From positions 186,001 through 250,000 of the forward strand of contig NW_020194544.1 in assembly GCF_002865645.1 (NCBI RefSeq): a DNA stretch of 64,000 nt. Reading direction: 5' to 3'. The notes under the pieces are model-generated. The model saw only the letters and a program-made list of their open reading frames with translations. It was not told the origin of the DNA and searched no databases. A program made the translations under genes and the position numbers. Numbering within the stretch: the first letter of the stretch is position 1; each line of letters starts with the position of its first letter. Shown piece by piece: positions 59,301 to 64,000 of the stretch. This DNA comes from Hyaloscypha bicolor E. Taxonomy: Eukaryota > Ascomycota > Leotiomycetes > Helotiales > Hyaloscyphaceae.

Positions 59301-62300
59301 TAGCTAGCTTAATATTAAGTATTTTTATTAATAATATAAAATATAGGCTTATTAGAAATATAGAAAATATTAATAATAATAAAGTAATTAAAGCTAATAT
59401 TATCTTTTAAATTAAACTTAAATTATTTAAATAATTAGCTATATTTCTAGTATTACTTATAATACTTTATAAGATATTTAAAGCCTTTTATATTAATATT
59501 ATAGCTTATTTATTCTAATATATTTTAGAGTTTATTAATAAATAAATAACTAAAATAATAATATAAATATTATAATTTGACTTTTATAAAAAAGTAAGAA
59601 TTATAAATAAAGAATTTAAAAATAAAGCCTTATAATATAATATTTTAAAATAAGAAAAAATATCCGAAATATTATATTATAGATATATATTTTCTAGTAA
59701 AAACAATAAGATAATTAGTAAAATTATTAAAATAAATTTCTAGCTTATTTATATTAGCTAAACTAAATAAAAATAAAATCTTTAAAAATATAATATAGAA
59801 TTATATTTACTTAATTAGTATATTTATTATTATAGATCTAATAGAAAATATAGATCTAATACTAAACTAGATATTAATTTAATTTTTAGTAATTTTATTA
59901 AGTTTAATATTATTATTAGTTTATTAAAAAACTTGAAATTAGTTAGAACTAGTAATTAAGTATTTAGAGATTCTAGTATTAATTATAACTTTATAAAAGT
60001 AATAAGTATTATATTTTAATATATTATTAATTATAAAAGTCTAGATATTTTCTATTAAGAATTTAATAAATTCTAAAATATAGTTTTTGCTTATTATCTA
60101 ATATATAAAAGAAAAAAAAGTAAGATTATTTTATAAAAGTATTAGTTATAGTTATTAGTAAAATAGAAATAATAGAAATAGCTAAAAAGTTCTTAATTAA
60201 AATAAAATAGAAATCTAAATAATATTTCTTTTCTTTATTTATTTCTGCTAATAAAGCCTTAAAAGTATTATTTACTAGTTTATTTTTATTATTTTTATTA
60301 CTTTTTTTATATTTAATTTTAAGAATATATTATATATAAGTATTACTAAAGTATTTATTAAAATTATAAATATTTCGAAATCTAAACTAATAAATATTTC
60401 TATTTCTAAATCGAGTCTTTTTAGTTTCTTATTTTTTTAATATATATTTTTATAAGTAATATTTGGATTTCTTATATATAAAATATAACTTCGGGATATA
60501 ATTATTATAATTATAGAACTTAGAGTAATTATTATAGGTTCTAAAATTATAGTAAAGTCTATATTAATAATTTCTAAAGAAATAATAGTTTAGAAAGTTT
60601 TAAGAATAATATTATTAATTAGTAAAAAAGATTTCGAAATTAGTTTATTATTTACTTTTATATATAATAATAAATAACTAGAACTTATTAATAAGCTAGC
60701 CGAGATTTATAGAAAAGTATAAGATTATATATTTATATATCTAAAAGCCTTAATAAGAAATAATAATTTTATTATAAAAGAATTTAGTATTTTATAAATT
60801 AGATATAAAATTATATTATAATTAATATAGTTTATTAATTAATAATTAAATAATTTTAAATATTATTTTTTCCGGAAATTTTAGCTATTATAAAAGCTAA
60901 TATAATAATATTTTATTAATCTAAATTTCGATATTTGAATTTAGAGCTTTTAAAAAAGCTATAAATATTAATATAAGCCTCTTTATATATATATTAAAAG
61001 AGCTAGTTATTATAGAAGTAGTTTTAAGCTAGTTTCTTTAATATAATAGAAAAAGCTTATATTAGTATTTTTTATAGAAACTTTATATATTAGTAAATAT
61101 TAAGGAAAATAGTAAGTTTATAATTAAAATTATTATTAGATTTATTATATTTTTATTTTTTAGTATAAACCTTAGTAATTTCTTTAATAAGTCTTATAAT
61201 TAAAAGAAATTAGAAATTATTTAAATATAGTTATAATAGTAATAATAATAGAAATATATTATTTATTTCTAGAGCTTTTATACTAATATATAAATCTAGT
61301 AAAAATATAGGATATAGTAATAAAAGAAATAGTAAAAAAAATAATAGTAATATAGAAATATTAAAAATAATAGATTCTAGATATTTATTCTTTATAAAAG
61401 TAATAAAGCCTAATAGAATTAATTTCTTAATAAAATCTAGTTTAGCTATTAATATATTCTTATTTAATTATATATATATATATATATATTTTTATAATAG
61501 TATATAGGATATTTATAATAGTATTAGTATTATTATTTTATTATATAAATATATTATTATATTAAAAAGTCTTATATAAATATAATATTTCTAGAAATTC
61601 GAATTTATTAAAGTTTTTTTAATAAATAAAGTTCTTAAAATTATATCTAAATAACTTCTAAAAGTTATTATTAATTATTTTATAAAAAATATATTAAAAT
61701 AGCTTATTATTTAAGAATTTACTTATTTTATTTATTTTAATAAAATTTAGATTAATTCTATATCTTTATTTTTTTACTAATTTCTTAAAATTATTATTAT
61801 TTATAAAGTAATTAGATTAGATAAATCTAATAAAGAAATTATTTATTATAGTATATTTTATTATTATATATTTTATAAGCTTATATCTAGTTTAAAATAT
61901 AATAGTTTATAAGAAAAATAGATTTATAAAAAAAAAGTAGTTTATAAAATAAGTAATTTATAATAAGTATTATATTTGAAATAAAAATTTTATTTATAAT
62001 AAGAAATTTAGGAAATAAAATTTAAGAAATAAAATATTAAGATTTTAAAAGAACTTAATAGTTCTAAAGTTTAAGAGTTCTAGGAATTTAAAAGAAAGTA
62101 GTTTTTAAAAAAGTTTTATAAAAGTTAAATAGAAATAAAATAAAATAATTAAATAACTAACTATTTTAGTATTTAGTAAAATTAAATACTTTTTTTATTT
62201 ATATAACTAAATTATAAATAATAGAACTAATAAATATTTCCTTCTTTAATATAATATAATTAGGTCTTAATAAGATTAAATATTTTTCTTATTTATATAA

Positions 62301-62734
62301 CTAAATTATAAATAATAAAATTAATAATTTTTTTTTAATTAGAATAATAGCTTTATTTCTAAATAACTAAATCTTAGGTAAATATAATTTAATTTTTCCT
62401 AATTTATAAATACTAACTAATTAGTATTAGTTTACTAGAAATATATAATACTATTATATAATTATAAAATACTAATTATATAAAATTAGTAAAATTATTA
62501 TTTAGAAATAGAAATTATAGTATTATAATATTAATATATAATTTCTAAATTTAATAAGCCTAAAAAAATCTAGTTTACTAGTTAAGTTATTAATAAAATA
62601 TAAAATTATATATTTATATTCTATATCTTATATCTTATTATTTATATTTTATTATTTATATTTTATTACTTATATTTTATATCTTATATCTTATAATTAT
62701 ATATATAATTCTTAAAATAATAGTTATACTAATA
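56350..62734 (-). mobile_element. Full-length Ty1/copia retrotransposon, copy E, reversed, heavily RIP-mutated
   Basis: LTRs at 56,350-56,659 and 62,425-62,734 (310 bp each) bound a 6.39-kb element with a perfect TTAAT target duplication (56,345-56,349 and 62,735-62,739). In reverse complement it aligns with copy D throughout; the RNase H region is near 56,900-57,250. RIP is heavier than in copy D, especially toward the gag end. The LTRs carry mutated versions of the CGGGATA tandem array. Confidence 0.93.
56860..61600 (-). pseudogene. Copia gag-pol polyprotein, RIP-degraded (copy E)
   Basis: The minus-strand coding trace parallels copy D: RNase H nearest the left LTR, then RT, integrase and gag toward the right. 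TAA/TAG interruptions are more numerous than in copy D. Functional assignment rests on alignment with D rather than on independent motifs. Outer limits are approximate. Confidence 0.75.
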
Positions 62735-62739
62735 TTAAT

Positions 62740-64000
62740 AAAAAAAAACTTTTAATATCTAATTTATTATTATTAATTATATAATAAAAAATAAATATAT
62801 TATTTTTAAATAATTAATTTAAATTAATTTTTATTATATTAATATAATATAATCTAAAAAAAGAAGTTTTTTTTAAAAGTTATTATTTCTTTATTTTATA
62901 TTTTTAAATAACTTATTTATAATAAATATTATTAATTTAATTATTAAAATTTATTTTATATATTTTATTTTAAATTCTAAATATTTTCTAAATATATAAT
63001 TAAATTTATTATAATTATAATATTTAAAATTAAAGAATTTCGGTTTTAAAATAAAAGATTTATTTATTATTAGAATTTTAAAAATAAGCTTTATATAAAA
63101 GATATTTTCTAAATTTAGTTTATTTAAATTTTTATTAGTTTTTTTTATAATAAACTCGAATTTATTAATTATTTATAATATAACTAGCTAAATTATTATA
63201 ATATATAATTATCTTTTTTTAAAGCTTTTAAATAATATTATTATTTAAGTTATATTTAAGGTTTTATAAATTAATATTTTTATTTATTATATATTTTAAA
63301 AGATTTAATTTTTTTTATAAATAATTTCTTAAATATTTGTTAAATATTATATTTCTTATTTAAATTATTATATAATTTTTCTAAATAAATATATAGTTTT
63401 TTAATAATTTTATATATATATTAATTATTCTAGTTTAAATAAAAAGAAAATAATATAAATAATTTTAAAATTATTATAAAGTTTATTTTTAATTTAAATT
63501 AATTAATATTAAAAATAATATTATTTTTATTTATATTTTTAAAATAGAAAAATTAGAAAATTTAATTAAATATTTATTTTTTAAAATAAGAAAATTAATT
63601 ATTCTAATAAATTATATAATAAGCTTTTTAATAATAGTTTTATTTTTTTTATAAAATTTATTTAATTTCTTTTAATTAAATATAATAATTTTTATTATAA
63701 ATAAAAATATTATATATTTTTAAAATTAGTTTAATAATTTCTTTATATAAAGTTTCTATATTCTAAAATAATTCTTAAAATTTTATTTTTAATAAAATAA
63801 GTTTATTTTTTTTACTTTTTTAAAAAAAGATTTTAATATAATTATTTTTTTAGAAATTATATATATAATTATAGGATTTAAAATATATAATATAAATAAT
63901 AAAATATAAAATACGAAATATAATTATATAATTTTATATTTTATAAATAATTTAATTAATAAATTTAAGAAATATATATTAATAATATTTTATATTATAA
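62740..64000. other. AT-rich RIP-degraded DNA to the window end
   Basis: Among the most A+T-rich parts of the window; only isolated C or G remain. No LTR, TIR or coding trace was recognised. It may belong to a repeat continuing past the right edge. Confidence 0.5.

Overview
The window looks like nuclear DNA of a filamentous ascomycete (Pezizomycotina), most likely plant-associated. About 85% is extremely A+T-rich DNA in which CpA and TpG are almost absent. This is the footprint of repeat-induced point mutation (RIP) on old transposons. Between these blocks lie four short islands of ordinary composition holding intron-containing fungal genes. Two of the genes encode pectin-degrading enzymes, which suggests a plant pathogen, endophyte or saprobe. 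The species cannot be named from the sequence alone.

Gene islands. (1) About 19.7-22.0 kb: an intact four-exon GH28 endopolygalacturonase. (2) 22.6-24.25 kb: an unmutated solo LTR, then a five-exon PL1 pectate lyase with one RIP-type stop codon and two RIP-type missense changes. (3) 39.84-43.13 kb: a three-exon membrane-anchored protein with two fasciclin (FAS1) domains, a weak Cys-rich fragment on the minus strand, and a solo-LTR-like sequence at the right edge. (4) 45.76-47.6 kb: a CorA-like membrane protein gene broken near its 5' end by RIP-type stops.

Transposon blocks. One Ty3/gypsy family appears three times. Copy A (1 to ~17.63 kb) runs off the left edge. Copy B (25,008-38,078; 13.07 kb, LTRs ~300-320 bp) is complete. 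Copy C (48,639 to ~54,202, reversed) is 5'-truncated. The element is unusually large because about 4.7 kb follow the integrase; this tail holds traces of an ORF on the opposite strand and a long sense ORF (ORF3), neither of which I recognise. Copy A is split by a 1.77-kb gag-only LTR element (3,457-5,226, TSD ATTAT), a 6.37-kb Ty1/copia element (5,986-12,358) and a 130-bp LTR-like element. A second copia copy lies reversed at 56,350-62,734 (TSD TTAAT). Other copia fragments, LTR remnants, a 920-bp element with ~91-bp terminal inverted repeats and a ~150-bp palindrome fill the rest.

Links between features. Short LTR-derived insertions (~130-230 bp) have largely escaped RIP, while full-length relatives of the same sequences are heavily mutated. 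The window therefore contains its own before-and-after pairs for RIP. The two pectinase genes sit between RIP blocks; one is intact and the other carries RIP-type lesions, which fits mutation leaking from repeats into neighbouring genes. All similarity and family statements come from reading the sequence by eye; no database search was run.
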